Translations under genes and position numbers: made by a program
Shown here: piece by piece, positions 1 through 8,649 of the stretch
Numbering within the stretch: the first letter of the stretch is position 1
How the letters are laid out: each line of letters opens with the position of its first letter
DNA from: Sphingobium fluviale
Lineage (GTDB): Bacteria > Pseudomonadota > Alphaproteobacteria > Sphingomonadales > Sphingomonadaceae
Direction of reading: 5' to 3'
DNA: 64,000 nucleotides
NCBI RefSeq assembly: GCF_004122115.1
Contig: NZ_SBKP01000003.1
Span: forward strand, 186,001 to 250,000
Notes under the pieces: model-generated
What the model was told of the DNA's origin: nothing
Database searches by the model: none
What the model saw: only the letters and a program-made list of their open reading frames with translations

Positions 1-81
1 GAAAGGAACGGCGCAGAGCAGCGCGATGGCAGACACGCCCTGAGCGCTCCGCTTTACCCGCCAGTTGAATTGCCGAACCAT
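1..81 (-). CDS. N-terminus of an exported protein, cut by the window edge
   Basis: Only the first 27 codons are present. They read M-V-R-Q-F-N-W-R-V-K-R-S followed by a hydrophobic stretch (V-S-A-I-A-L-L-C-A-V-P-F), which is the start of a signal peptide. An AAGGA ribosome site lies about nine bases before this ATG; an in-frame ATG nine bases further upstream sits too close to it. The gene follows the TonB-like gene by 42 bases on the same strand, so it probably belongs to the TpsB-ExbB-ExbD-TonB operon. The product cannot be identified. A secreted TpsA partner or a periplasmic component would both fit the context. Confidence 0.55.
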   Translation of the reverse strand, partial: MVRQFNWRVKRSAQGVSAIALLCAVPF

Positions 82-123
82 GATGTCCATTCCTTCCTGA
101 TAAATACAGAATTGTTGCATGCT

Positions 124-816
124 TTATCTCCGTCCCTTGACGGAAATACGCTGTGGGAATTTGAAGCCCGCTGGAGGAGCCGCAGCCACACATTGACTGA
201 GCACTGACGCTATTCGCCCGTCGCGGTCACTGCTGCCGCTGCTGCGGACCAACCTGACGCCGGTCACCTTGCCCGCTGGGTTGGCAGTGATCGCATAGTC
301 GGCCGTGAAAAATTCGCGTGAAAGCCTTCTGTCGTTCTGCACACAGCGTTGCAGGCCGGTGCTGAGTGTGCGGTTGTAATAGGGGTCGGCAACGCTGGTG
401 TTATTATTGGTGCCTTTGCAATTTGGTCCGATGCAAGTGCTGTCTCCACTGATCGGACTATTACTGCTAGGGCCGCTTTGCAGACCCGGTCCCGATGTTT
501 GAGGCGGGCCATCAATTGTAGGTGTCGGGGCCGCCTGCGGCTTGGGCTCTGGCGTGGGCGTGGGCTTGTCCGTCGGTTCCGGCGGCTTTTCCTCTGGCTT
601 GGGTGGCGGCGGTGGGGGAGGGGGCGGCGGAGGAAGCAAAGGCGAGATCACCGGCGTCTCGTTCTTCACCGTCACGCCGTGTACGCCCGTGAGCGCGGTA
701 TACAGATACCAGACGAGCCACAGCGCAAGCGCGGCGCCCACCACGATCAACCCGATCTGGACGATCCGGTTGCCGTGTGGCTCCTGAAACTCGCTCTGGT
801 CCGCGATTGTGCTCAT
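124..816 (-). CDS. TonB-like energy-transducing protein
   Basis: About 230 residues, starting at MSTIADQSEF; a longer frame exists upstream but would run into exbD. One transmembrane helix follows a short cytoplasmic tail (roughly residues 17-43). It is followed by a proline run of 12 and a P/E/K-rich spacer to about residue 105, the usual rigid periplasmic linker of TonB. The C-terminal part (about 155-230) has the TonB-like pattern of a V-T-G-V-R-L-V-R-S-S-G strand and a PP-x-G-F motif. It contains four cysteines, including a C-I-G-P-N-C pair in the linker, which is unusual for TonB. The position directly after exbB and exbD supports a role in passing proton-motive force to an outer-membrane partner. 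The AgmX/GltJ-type C-terminal domain is an alternative assignment. Confidence 0.75.
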   Translation of the reverse strand: MSTIADQSEFQEPHGNRIVQIGLIVVGAALALWLVWYLYTALTGVHGVTVKNETPVISPLLPPPPPPPPPPPKPEEKPPEPTDKPTPTPEPKPQAAPTPTIDGPPQTSGPGLQSGPSSNSPISGDSTCIGPNCKGTNNNTSVADPYYNRTLSTGLQRCVQNDRRLSREFFTADYAITANPAGKVTGVRLVRSSGSSDRDGRIASVLSQCVAAAPPAGFKFPQRISVKGRR

Positions 817-835
817 GGCTCGGCTTTGGCCCTGC

Positions 836-1243
836 TCAGCTTGCGGTCGGCTTGCCGGTGACGAGGCCAACCTTGTCGAGGTCCAGCCTGCGGCAGAGAT
901 CGAGCACTTCCGTAACCTTGCCATATTGCGCGGTGGCGTCGCCCTTCAGCACGATCGGCACATCGGGGTTGGATGCCTTGGCGTTACGAAGGCGGGTTTC
1001 CAGGTCCTGGATCGTCACCGGATAGGCATCCATGAAGATCTGGCCCTGATTGTTGACCGTGAGCGCGATCGTCTTGGGCTGGACCAGGCTTTCCGCGCTC
1101 GATGCCTTGGGCAGGTTGACCTTGATCCCCTGCACCGATGCCGTCGCCATCAGGATGAAGATGACGAGCAGCACATAGGCAAGATCGAGCATCGGCGTGA
1201 TGTTGATGTCGTCATAGGCCTTGCGGCCGCCACCTACTTGCAT
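836..1243 (-). CDS. exbD: ExbD-type biopolymer transport protein
   Basis: 135 residues, the normal ExbD/TolR size. The N-terminal part has the family signature D-I-N-I-T-P-M-L-D-L-A-Y-V-L-L-V-I-F-I, with the proton-carrying aspartate in the single membrane helix at about residue 19. A periplasmic domain follows, ending in a K-G-D-A-x-A-x-Y-G motif and a V-x-D-L-C segment typical of ExbD. It starts 12 bases after exbB and is followed 19 bases later by the tonB-like gene. It should form the stator with the ExbB fusion protein. The ExbD family call is firm; the dedicated partner is inferred from gene order. Confidence 0.9.
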   Translation of the reverse strand: MQVGGGRKAYDDINITPMLDLAYVLLVIFILMATASVQGIKVNLPKASSAESLVQPKTIALTVNNQGQIFMDAYPVTIQDLETRLRNAKASNPDVPIVLKGDATAQYGKVTEVLDLCRRLDLDKVGLVTGKPTAS

Positions 1244-1255
1244 GAGCCTGGCTCC

Positions 1256-3031
1256 TTATTCCGCAGCAATGGGAAGATGGGGGTGAGGGGGATTGGCCAG
1301 CTCGGCCTGCATTTCCGCCAGCCGGGTGATGAGGCGGTCCACAAACACGCGCATCTCGTCAGACAGGGCGGAGAGGCGCGAGTTGATATAGTTGTATCCG
1401 AACAGCGAGGGGATTGCCGCCGCCAGACCCGCAATGGTGGCGAGCAGCGCCGCCGCGATGCCGGGCGCGATCGCGTTGACGTTCACCTCGCCTGCCATCG
1501 CCACACCGCCAAAGGTGCTCATCACCCCGATGACCGTGCCGAGCAGCCCGATGAACGGCCCGCCCGAAATGGCGATGGTGAGCACCACCATCCACTTGTC
1601 GAGCTTCTGGTTTTCCATCACCACTTCGGCATCGACAGCGGCGCGCATGGCCTCCACCGCCTCGCCGGAAAGACCGCCATTGGGGTTTTTCAGACGGCGC
1701 ACTTCCAGCTCGTCCATGCCGGTTTCATAGAGATGGCCGAGCGGCGATTTCTCGATATAGCTGACCTCCAGCTTGCTGATGCCGCGAATATCCGTAATCG
1801 CGACCAGCTCCTCATGCATTTCGCGGAAGCGGCGGAGGAACGCCTTGTTGCCGCGGTCGCAGGCGTTGAGATAGCGGATTTTCATGACCATCACGGCAAT
1901 CGCGACCGCCAGCAGGATCATACAGATGCCGACGATGAACGCGTCAAGCGTATGAAGCTTGCTGATGATGAAGCCGATGACATTGGCTCCGCCTTCGGCT
2001 TTCTCCGCGCTTTCGGAGACGCTGACCGTCTTGTTGGATGGCCCCTCGGCATTTGCCATCGCCATCAGCATGGCGGCGGGCCGCGCGGTCTTGGAGACGC
2101 GCAGTTCGTCAATCTCGCCAGTGAAGGGTTGCCCCGCCGCGCCGCCGATCAGCAGCGGTCCGTCAAGCGCAGGCAGCGCGCCGGATGCCGCGCCAGCCTC
2201 AACGCCGTTGACATAGAGCTTGATCGTCTGCCCGTCAGCCACAAGGCCAAGATGCGCCCATTCTCCTTGCTTGACAGGTGCGGTTGCCTGCGCGCTCGCG
2301 CCGCCGACCGAGGCAAACGGCACGCCATTGTTGATGCCGAACACCAGCGCGCCGCGCGCGAACACTGCCTGCGCGCCGGCAAGCTGCTCTGGCTTTACCC
2401 ATGCGGTAACGCTCATCGGTGCACCGGCGGGCATGGCGAGCGAGGGCGAGGCCGCAACCTGAATGGCGCCCTGGCCGGGGAAGCGGGCCGCACGGCCGAT
2501 GATCGCGCCATCGTCAATCCCGGCAGGCGGGTTTTGCGCGATGTTGGCGTTGGCTGTCGAGTCTGCGCTGGGCTGGCCGGGGTTCTCGCCGAAATGATAG
2601 ACAGCGAGATAATCCGGGTCGAACGTGCCCTTGGCGTCAGAGCCTACGGGTGCGTTTTCGTTGCCGAAATAGAGCCACAGCGCCTTCTTTTCGCCGCCGT
2701 TGAGTACGGGAACGGACACCCAGAGATACGCGATGCCGGTCGTCGCGTCATAGCGCTCGATATGGAAGGCCAGCGGCGTCTTGTCGTCCGCGTCGACAAT
2801 GCGGATATCCGCGCCGTTCTGCATTGCCTCGGTAAAGGTGAAATTGCCGCTGGTGAGCTTGACGAGCAGGACCGTACGCCCGATCTGGCCCGATACGTTC
2901 AGCCCGCTGGGGCTGGTATCGACCGTGATCGCCTTGCGATATTTCCAGTCCTTGTTCCACCACGCATAGGCTGGCGTGGAAAGGCAGGCCATCGCGAGCA
3001 GCAAGGCCAGAACGGTGCGTAGCGTGCGCAT
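1256..3031 (-). CDS. ExbB/MotA proton channel fused to DUF2341 and LamG domains
   Basis: 591 residues from an ATG preceded by GGGAG at seven bases; an ATG 36 bases upstream overlapping the tpsB stop is the alternative. A signal peptide (M-R-T-L-R-T-V-L-A-L-L-L-A, cut near A-Y-A) leads into a DUF2341 domain (W-W-N-K-D-W-K-Y-R-K-A-I-T-V to about residue 140). A LamG/concanavalin-like domain follows (about 145-330, with strands such as G-E-W-A-H-L-G-L-V-A-D-G and F-T-G-E-I-D-E-L-R-V). The last 220 residues are a MotA/TolQ/ExbB channel with a helix near 360-385, a cytoplasmic loop, and two helices containing I-G-L-L-G-T-V-I-G-V-M and A-L-L-A-T-I-A-G-L. Ordinary ExbB is about 240 residues, so the exported lectin-like part is an added module that may bind glycan or the TpsB partner. 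Role in export is inferred. Confidence 0.85.
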   Translation of the reverse strand: MRTLRTVLALLLAMACLSTPAYAWWNKDWKYRKAITVDTSPSGLNVSGQIGRTVLLVKLTSGNFTFTEAMQNGADIRIVDADDKTPLAFHIERYDATTGIAYLWVSVPVLNGGEKKALWLYFGNENAPVGSDAKGTFDPDYLAVYHFGENPGQPSADSTANANIAQNPPAGIDDGAIIGRAARFPGQGAIQVAASPSLAMPAGAPMSVTAWVKPEQLAGAQAVFARGALVFGINNGVPFASVGGASAQATAPVKQGEWAHLGLVADGQTIKLYVNGVEAGAASGALPALDGPLLIGGAAGQPFTGEIDELRVSKTARPAAMLMAMANAEGPSNKTVSVSESAEKAEGGANVIGFIISKLHTLDAFIVGICMILLAVAIAVMVMKIRYLNACDRGNKAFLRRFREMHEELVAITDIRGISKLEVSYIEKSPLGHLYETGMDELEVRRLKNPNGGLSGEAVEAMRAAVDAEVVMENQKLDKWMVVLTIAISGGPFIGLLGTVIGVMSTFGGVAMAGEVNVNAIAPGIAAALLATIAGLAAAIPSLFGYNYINSRLSALSDEMRVFVDRLITRLAEMQAELANPPHPHLPIAAE

Positions 3032-3066
3032 GCTTTTTCTCCCAAGGCCGGAAAACAACTGGCTCA

Positions 3067-4824
3067 TCAGAACTCACCCTTTGCGGTAAATGTGGTGCGG
3101 ACATCGTTCTTGCGGGTGGCGGAGCCGTTCCACAGCGGCACGCCGACCGAGACTTCGCCCGATATGCGGTTGAACAGCCTGAGGCGCGCGCCGCCGCCCA
3201 CAGAGAGCAGAGCCTCGTGGCGCGTCACGTCAGGCAGAGGATCGATCAGGCGGATTTGCCCGTTCTCGGCAAAGCCGAACAGGCGCAGTTCATCCACGAA
3301 CTTGGGCAGATAGGGCGCGAGAGAAGGCGAGTTCAGCTCCAGCGAGAGGGCATAGCCGATATCGCCCACGCTTTCAGCCGAATAATAGCCGCGCACGCTC
3401 GACAGGCCGCCGATTGCAAACTGCTCGTTGGTGACAAGGTGCGAATCCGCGATCTGGCCATAGAATTTGAGCGCGGCGACGAAATCCTTCGGCAAGGTGC
3501 GCCGGTAATCGACCTCGATATTGCCGCGCACGAAATTCTCGCTGCTGTCGAAATCCTTGTTCTTGAACTGGTCGGTAGGGATGCAGGTGGTGGAGCCGCC
3601 CCCGACATCAAAGCAGCGAATGTTCTTGAACACACGGAAGCCCGCCGTCGCCGAGACCGTGACATCGAGCGTACTCTTGTCGCCACCGGATGACAGGCTG
3701 TAGGCGGCATAGAGCGGCAGATATTCGATTGGCGTCTTGGCCGCGATCTGGCCCGCCACCCGCGTATCCTGGTCGAAATGCTTGTAGTCGAAGCCCAGCG
3801 TCACGCTCTGGAACAATTTGTCGCCGGGCAGGCGATAGATGGCGCGCGTGCCGATCTGATAGCCGTTGCCCAGCACGCTGACGCCGCCCTGCGCCGCGAC
3901 ATTGCTGTTGGATTTGTAGCCATAGAGCAGCAGCGTCCAGCGCGAGCCGAGCAGCGGCGCCGTGTAGGAGCCGGAAAAGACCTCGGACTGTTTGCGGTCT
4001 TGCGGGGCGGTGATGTAGGAGCCGCTCACCGTGTGGCCCAGCCCCCACATGTTCGTATAGCGCAGGCTGGCGTTGAGGCGCAGCGGCCGGGTGGACGGGC
4101 TGTTGTCGTTGTTCAGCTCGATGCTGCCGTGGAGCGGAAGCGAATCCTCCACATCCAGATCAACGTCGATCGTGCCGGGCGTCGCGCCCGCCTTGAATGA
4201 CGGGTTGATCGTGCGATCCGGGAACTGGTTTGCGCTCGCCAGCTCGGTCTGAAGCTGCTTGACATTAAGCGGCTTGCCCTCCGCCAGCGAAGGAATCTGC
4301 TTGCGCACCAGCGTCATCGAATGATGCTTGGCGCCTGTCACGGCAACCGTGCCGACCGGTGCTTCCGTAACCTGAATTGCGATGATGCCCTGCGCGAACT
4401 GTTCTTCGGGTTGCGGCAGCACATCGACCTGCACCGATTCGAAGCCGCGCTCGGCATAGGCATCCTGAAGCGCCTTGCGCGCGGCCTCGACATCGGCCGT
4501 GGTGCGATCCGGCCCCAGATGATCGTAGATCACCTGCTCGATAACGGACTGGTCAAGCGACTTGGCGCCCAGCACATCGAAGGCGGCGATGAAGAATGTA
4601 TCCGGCGCGGCGCGCACCTGAGGCTGAGCCTGAGGCGCGGGCGTGGATTCCTGTGCCTGTACTTTTTGCGCAGCCGAGAAAGCCGCGCAGGCATACATCG
4701 CCGCACAGAAAATTTTGGCACGACCTGTAACCGCCGGTCTGCCAGCCTGAACCCGCCCGAAACCCATATGATATAACGACTCCCTGCAGGCGGAGCGCGA
4801 GTCACGTCTGCCGCAAAGCAGCAA
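3067..4824 (-). CDS. ShlB/FhaC/HecB-family outer-membrane transporter (TpsB)
   Basis: 585 residues from the first ATG; an ATG at 4767 with GGGAG upstream would give a shorter, more convincing signal region (F-C-A-A-M-Y-A-C-A-A-F-S-A, cut near V-Q-A-Q). Residues about 75-150 form a POTRA domain (F-D-V-L-G-A-K-S-L-D, V-E-A-A-R-K-A-L-Q-D-A-Y-A-E-R-G-F), then a second POTRA-like stretch. The rest is a 16-strand barrel with the ShlB features G-S-I-E-L-N-N-D-N-S, the R-G-Y motif (S-S-V-R-G-Y-Y, about 475) and a barrel closing in phenylalanine. The family exports partner proteins across the outer membrane without added energy. The stop overlaps the upstream ExbB start by one base, so it is co-transcribed with exbB-exbD-tonB, which is unexpected for this family. 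Confidence 0.88.
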   Translation of the reverse strand: MLLCGRRDSRSACRESLYHMGFGRVQAGRPAVTGRAKIFCAAMYACAAFSAAQKVQAQESTPAPQAQPQVRAAPDTFFIAAFDVLGAKSLDQSVIEQVIYDHLGPDRTTADVEAARKALQDAYAERGFESVQVDVLPQPEEQFAQGIIAIQVTEAPVGTVAVTGAKHHSMTLVRKQIPSLAEGKPLNVKQLQTELASANQFPDRTINPSFKAGATPGTIDVDLDVEDSLPLHGSIELNNDNSPSTRPLRLNASLRYTNMWGLGHTVSGSYITAPQDRKQSEVFSGSYTAPLLGSRWTLLLYGYKSNSNVAAQGGVSVLGNGYQIGTRAIYRLPGDKLFQSVTLGFDYKHFDQDTRVAGQIAAKTPIEYLPLYAAYSLSSGGDKSTLDVTVSATAGFRVFKNIRCFDVGGGSTTCIPTDQFKNKDFDSSENFVRGNIEVDYRRTLPKDFVAALKFYGQIADSHLVTNEQFAIGGLSSVRGYYSAESVGDIGYALSLELNSPSLAPYLPKFVDELRLFGFAENGQIRLIDPLPDVTRHEALLSVGGGARLRLFNRISGEVSVGVPLWNGSATRKNDVRTTFTAKGEF

Positions 4825-4896
4825 TCGTGAATTTTTGTTTAAGTTTTGCGACGGTGCCTGCGGGCAAATGGTACATTCATGAATAATGCTTTTAAT

Positions 4897-6096
4897 TCAT
4901 CGTGTTGCGGATGATTTATTGTTGGCGGCAAAGTGCCATGGCAACGCCCATTCCCCGATCTCGCCGCTGTTGCTGCTTTGCAACATCTCTAGCGCGGCCG
5001 CGAGATAGCTCCGGCCATCCGCCCCGTTTGCGGCGCAGGTTTCGAGAATCGTGAAAATCGTTGCCGACCAGAGGTGGGCGTTGGGGTGCCACGAGAAAAT
5101 CCACCGGTCCCGCCACGAAAGCCGTTCCAGCAATTGCTCGACAAACCCGTTTTCCGGCTGGAGCGCGCCATTGTCTAAAAAGAGGGTCAGCATCGGCCAT
5201 TTATCGAGCGTATCGGCCAAAAACCTGCCCAGAGCGGTGCGGGCCGCGACCGATTGCTGCGCATGGGCCAGGCTCGCTTGCAGGTGCTGGAGTATGGCAA
5301 CAGACTGCGCCTGACGGACGCGGGCCCGTTCCTGATTGCTGGCCTTCGTCACGTCCCGCTCTATTGCGCGCAAGGCGTCAATGGAGCGCATGATCGTCTC
5401 GATTATGGGATGCGGAGCGATCAGCTCGATATCTCTTGCCTGCGCCGCGATCTGCCGCCAGCAGCCCGCACAGACACATGGCCCCGCGCGGCAAATCGTC
5501 TCATAACCGGTGCCCGGCGGCGCCATCAATATGCCGTGAAAGCCGGAGAGCTCCTTGCGCGCATATCCGCCCACCCGGTCGGGCGTTACCTGAAACCAGA
5601 TGGCGCGCGGGGTGATGATTTTGCCGGCCAGCGGCATATCGTCGCCCGTTGCGGCGTATGCCCAGAGCCTCCGTCCGCCGCCGACCTTGGCGGTGATGGA
5701 CATATTGGCCGCGGCAATGACAGAAAGGCCCAGGCCATAGGCGCGGATCATCTGCGCCAGTGGATACAGACATTCGGCGGCCTTTCGGATCTGCAGCGAG
5801 ATTTCCTGCCGCCGTGCGCTCTGCCCTGAAGTGGAGGCACTGCGCGCCAGATCATGCAACGAGCGCCCCGCGCCATAGCGTGCGATGATCATGTCCGCGA
5901 CGGCGGAGGGAGAAATACGGGCTTCGGTGCGGCGGGAAGACGCGGCGCGATCGGCGGCGCTTTGCGCGCCCTCGCTCCCCCCCGCTCCCGCAGAGGGGGG
6001 CACGGCGCCGAGAGGCTTCGCTCTGTTTCGATCATGTTCGATAGAATTCATGCGCCCGGATACTGCCGGAGAGAGAGGAGGGGTGTGGGTGCCCAT
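4897..6096 (-). CDS. IS66-transposase-derived protein lacking catalytic residues
   Basis: 399 residues, uninterrupted. From about residue 63 to 370 the order of IS66-transposase landmarks is preserved: A-D-M-I-I-A-R-Y-G near 67-75, G-R-R-L-W-A-Y at 141-147, T-P-D-R at 171-174, L-S-G-F-H-G-I-L at 183-190, A-I-E-R-D near 244-248, R-Q-A-Q-S near 261-265, L-F-L-D-N-G at 305-310, and I-L-E-T-C-A-A-N-G-A-D near 350-360. The first catalytic Asp of the family (in H-A-D-E-T-P) is replaced here by Ala130/Asn131. The second (in Q-A-D-x-Y-A-G-Y) is replaced by Pro193. Only the Glu (E320) remains, and the C-W-x-H segment is changed. No IS66 accessory genes or terminal repeats were seen. This suggests a domesticated, non-transposing protein, possibly DNA-binding. 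The start at 6096 has GAGGG nearby; M16 is an alternative. Confidence 0.7.
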   Translation of the reverse strand: MGTHTPPLSPAVSGRMNSIEHDRNRAKPLGAVPPSAGAGGSEGAQSAADRAASSRRTEARISPSAVADMIIARYGAGRSLHDLARSASTSGQSARRQEISLQIRKAAECLYPLAQMIRAYGLGLSVIAAANMSITAKVGGGRRLWAYAATGDDMPLAGKIITPRAIWFQVTPDRVGGYARKELSGFHGILMAPPGTGYETICRAGPCVCAGCWRQIAAQARDIELIAPHPIIETIMRSIDALRAIERDVTKASNQERARVRQAQSVAILQHLQASLAHAQQSVAARTALGRFLADTLDKWPMLTLFLDNGALQPENGFVEQLLERLSWRDRWIFSWHPNAHLWSATIFTILETCAANGADGRSYLAAALEMLQSSNSGEIGEWALPWHFAANNKSSATR

Positions 6097-6412
6097 CCGG
6101 CCCTCGCCGTGAGATTGCTGGTTGACGCTCTCCTGAATACCGGCGGCGGCAATGTGCCTCGCCAGATCATTGCGGAGTCCCCCGTCAGCGCCCCGTCAGC
6201 CGGCCCTCAGGAACGAGAGCGGAAAACGATTCGCCGTTGCACATAATTTTCATAATTTATGCGCTTTTATGACGGAGGCCATAAACAGGCCGATTTTATC
6301 GCCCGATATGCCGAAAAACAGACATCCTGCGCCTATGCGGACGGAATGATGCCGCTTTTGTGGCTGCTGCAATATTAGTGTAGCCAAAGGGTGCTGTGCA
6401 GGCGCGTCCATC
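6097..6412. promoter_or_regulatory. Divergent intergenic region, 316 bases
   Basis: The spacer separates the leftward IS66-derived gene from the rightward acyltransferase gene and probably carries both promoters. It has a tandem CCCCGTCAGC repeat (period 13, around 6178-6200) and an AT-rich island at about 6240-6300 containing CATAATTTTCATAATTTATG. No convincing gene, RNA or clear -35/-10 pair was identified by eye. Confidence 0.4.
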
Positions 6413-7555
6413 GTGCCGCAGGAGGCCCCAATCATTTCGCTCTCGCACAGCCGGCCCTATCAGCCGAAAGGAGGGATGCCCGCGTCGCGCCCTGCCACGC
6501 ATGCCGGGGCGGGCAATGCGCGCATCCTCTGGCTCGATGTGGCGAAGGGGCTGGGCATCCTTCTCGTCGTGCTCGGTCACGCGCTGGGCGGCATAATCGA
6601 CATGCCGGGCCGGACCGTCCCTTCCGCCTTTCGTGACATATTCGTCGGTATATATGTGTTTCATATGCCGGTGTTTTTCATGCTGTCCGGCCTGCTCGTC
6701 CGCCCGCGCCTCGCCCGCAGCCGCAAGGGCTTTCTGATCGATCTCGTCATCACGGTCGCCTATCCCTATTTTCTCTGGTCGATCATCCAGTATAGCGCGA
6801 TCTATGCCGCAGGCTCGCTCGTCAACCGGCCGGTAGAGCGGTTCTGGCCCGCGATCCTCAACCTGCCATGGGCGACGATCTCGCAGTTCTGGTATCTCTA
6901 TGTGCTGTTTTTCATGCACTTTGTGGCGCTGGTGCTGGTGCCGCGCATTGGCGCGCGCAATTTCTTTCTGGCTGCGGTGGCGGCCAAGCTGCTGATAGCG
7001 GCGCTGGCTCAGCCTTATGTGCCGCCAGCGGCGATCAGGCTGCTGATGGTGCACGGGCTTTTCTATGCTGCCGGGGTCTGGGCCGGGGTGGAGGGGCTGG
7101 AGCGCATGCGCCAGTGGCTTGGCGCGCGGCGATTGCTTTTGGCGCTGGTGCTGTGTGTGGCGGTTGCGGCGGTGATGCTAGCGGTTTCCCATATCGTTGC
7201 GGTGCGAGGGGCGGAGTTTTACCAGCTCAAATCTTATGAAATCAGTGTATTGGCCTGGCGTCTGTCGCTGCTGCCGGCAGCCTGTGCGGCGACGCTCGCC
7301 TTCGTCGCGTGTTCGTTCCTTCCTACGGGCGGCATTGCGAACATGCTGGCCTATCTGGGACGCAGGACGATGGCGATCTTTGTGCTGCATGTGTTGTTCA
7401 TCGCGGGCACACGCATCGTGCTCAGCCGTGTGTTGCCGGGCGCCGATCCACTGTTGCTGCTGGGCATGTGCAGCCTATCGGGGCTGCTCGCGCCGCTGGC
7501 GGTCTATGCGGTTGTGCGCCGGTTCAGCACCTCGCGCGCATTTGGGCTGGGATGA
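6413..7555 (+). CDS. Acyltransferase family 3 membrane protein
   Basis: About 380 residues. The conserved opening R-I-L-W-L-D-V-A-K-G-L-G-I-L-L-V-V-L-G-H-A contains the catalytic-site histidine of the acyltransferase-3 family. About ten hydrophobic helices follow, with F-H-M-P-V-F-F-M-L-S-G (about 83-93) and F-W-Y-L-Y-V-L-F-F-M-H-F typical of the fucose 4-O-acetylase-like branch. Such proteins move acetyl groups onto sugars of surface polysaccharides at the inner membrane. The start is uncertain: GTG at 6413 gives the full frame, while an ATG at 6476 has AAAGGAGG only one or two bases ahead. The stop overlaps the next gene's start as ATGA, so it is coupled to the glycosyltransferase downstream. 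Confidence 0.85.
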   Translation: MPQEAPIISLSHSRPYQPKGGMPASRPATHAGAGNARILWLDVAKGLGILLVVLGHALGGIIDMPGRTVPSAFRDIFVGIYVFHMPVFFMLSGLLVRPRLARSRKGFLIDLVITVAYPYFLWSIIQYSAIYAAGSLVNRPVERFWPAILNLPWATISQFWYLYVLFFMHFVALVLVPRIGARNFFLAAVAAKLLIAALAQPYVPPAAIRLLMVHGLFYAAGVWAGVEGLERMRQWLGARRLLLALVLCVAVAAVMLAVSHIVAVRGAEFYQLKSYEISVLAWRLSLLPAACAATLAFVACSFLPTGGIANMLAYLGRRTMAIFVLHVLFIAGTRIVLSRVLPGADPLLLLGMCSLSGLLAPLAVYAVVRRFSTSRAFGLG

Positions 7556-8649
7556 TGCAAAACGCGCTTCCTCCGCTGGCGATCAACGGCAAGTTCCTCG
7601 CCGCACAGCCTACGGGCGTCCACCGTGTCGCGGCGGAGCTGACCCATGCCCTGAGCGCCATCGCGCGCGCGCAGCCCGGCGCGCTCGATCTGCAACTCTG
7701 GGTGCCGGCCGATGCGGCGGAGGCGGCGCGCGCGTTCGGTCTGCCGGTGCGGATCATCGCGCCGCTGCGGCATATCCCGTGGGAGCAGCTCTCGATTCCC
7801 TTGCGCGATCGCGATCGCCTGCTGCTCAACCTCTGCAATATCGGCCCGGTGTTGCGCGCCAACGCGATCACGATGATCCACGATGCGCAGGTTTATGCCA
7901 CGCCGGAGTCCTACTCTCGGCCGTTCCGCATGTGGTATAAGGGTATTCAGCCCGTTCTGGGGCGGCATAACCGGGCTATTCTCACCGTTTCAGACCATTC
8001 ACGCACTGAAATCGCGCATTATGGCGTTTGCGATGCTTCAAAGATCGAAGTGGTGCACAACGGGGTGGATCATATCCTGCGGGTGGAGTCAGAACCGGGC
8101 ATCATCGCGCGGCTGGGGCTGGAGCCGGGGCGTTATGTGGTCGCGCTGGCTGCAACGCAGGCGCACAAGAATATCGCGCTGCTCGCCCGCGCCTTCGCAC
8201 GGCAAAGGCTGGCGGGGCTGAAGCTGGTGCTGGTGGGCGGCACCAAGCGCGAGGCTTTTGCGGCGAGCGGCATCATGCTGCCCGCCAATGCGGTGCTGAG
8301 CGGGCGCATCAGCGATGGCGAGCTGCGCGCGCTCTATGAGGCGGCGCTGTGCATCGCCTTTCCCTCACGCACGGAGGGCTTTGGACTGCCGCCGCTGGAG
8401 GCGATGCTGCTGGGCTGCCCGGCGGTAGTCGCGCCCTGCGGTGCGCTGCCGGAAGTATGCGGCGCGGCGGCGCTTTATGCCGATGTAGATGACGAGGAGG
8501 CGTGGGTGACGCAGCTGCGCGCGCTGGCGGATGATCCCGCGCTCCGGGCGCGATATTCCGCGCTGGGGGTGGAGCAGGCGCATTATTTCACCTGGGAGCG
8601 GGCGGCACAGCGGCTGCTGGAGATCGTGGCGGAGCGGGCGCATGGCTGA
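7552..8649 (+). CDS. Glycosyltransferase family 4
   Basis: 365 residues starting in the ATGATG that overlaps the acyltransferase stop. It has a GT-B fold pattern: an N-terminal domain with G-K-F-L-A-A-Q-P-T-G-V-H-R-V, a linker V-V-H-N-G-V-D, and a C-terminal nucleotide-sugar site with A-A-T-Q-A-H-K-N (about 202-209) and the E-x7-E signature F-P-S-R-T-E-G-F-G-L-P-P-L-E-A (about 268-282). It is a retaining enzyme expected to add one sugar of the polysaccharide repeat in the cytoplasm. Donor and acceptor cannot be told from sequence. Confidence 0.85.
   Translation: MMQNALPPLAINGKFLAAQPTGVHRVAAELTHALSAIARAQPGALDLQLWVPADAAEAARAFGLPVRIIAPLRHIPWEQLSIPLRDRDRLLLNLCNIGPVLRANAITMIHDAQVYATPESYSRPFRMWYKGIQPVLGRHNRAILTVSDHSRTEIAHYGVCDASKIEVVHNGVDHILRVESEPGIIARLGLEPGRYVVALAATQAHKNIALLARAFARQRLAGLKLVLVGGTKREAFAASGIMLPANAVLSGRISDGELRALYEAALCIAFPSRTEGFGLPPLEAMLLGCPAVVAPCGALPEVCGAAALYADVDDEEAWVTQLRALADDPALRARYSALGVEQAHYFTWERAAQRLLEIVAERAHG

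Noticed and set aside
809-3022. A 737-codon rightward open frame opposite exbB-exbD
   Set aside because: It is an antisense frame kept open by high GC. It is rich in H, R and D, lacks any family motif, and the opposite strand holds clear genes.
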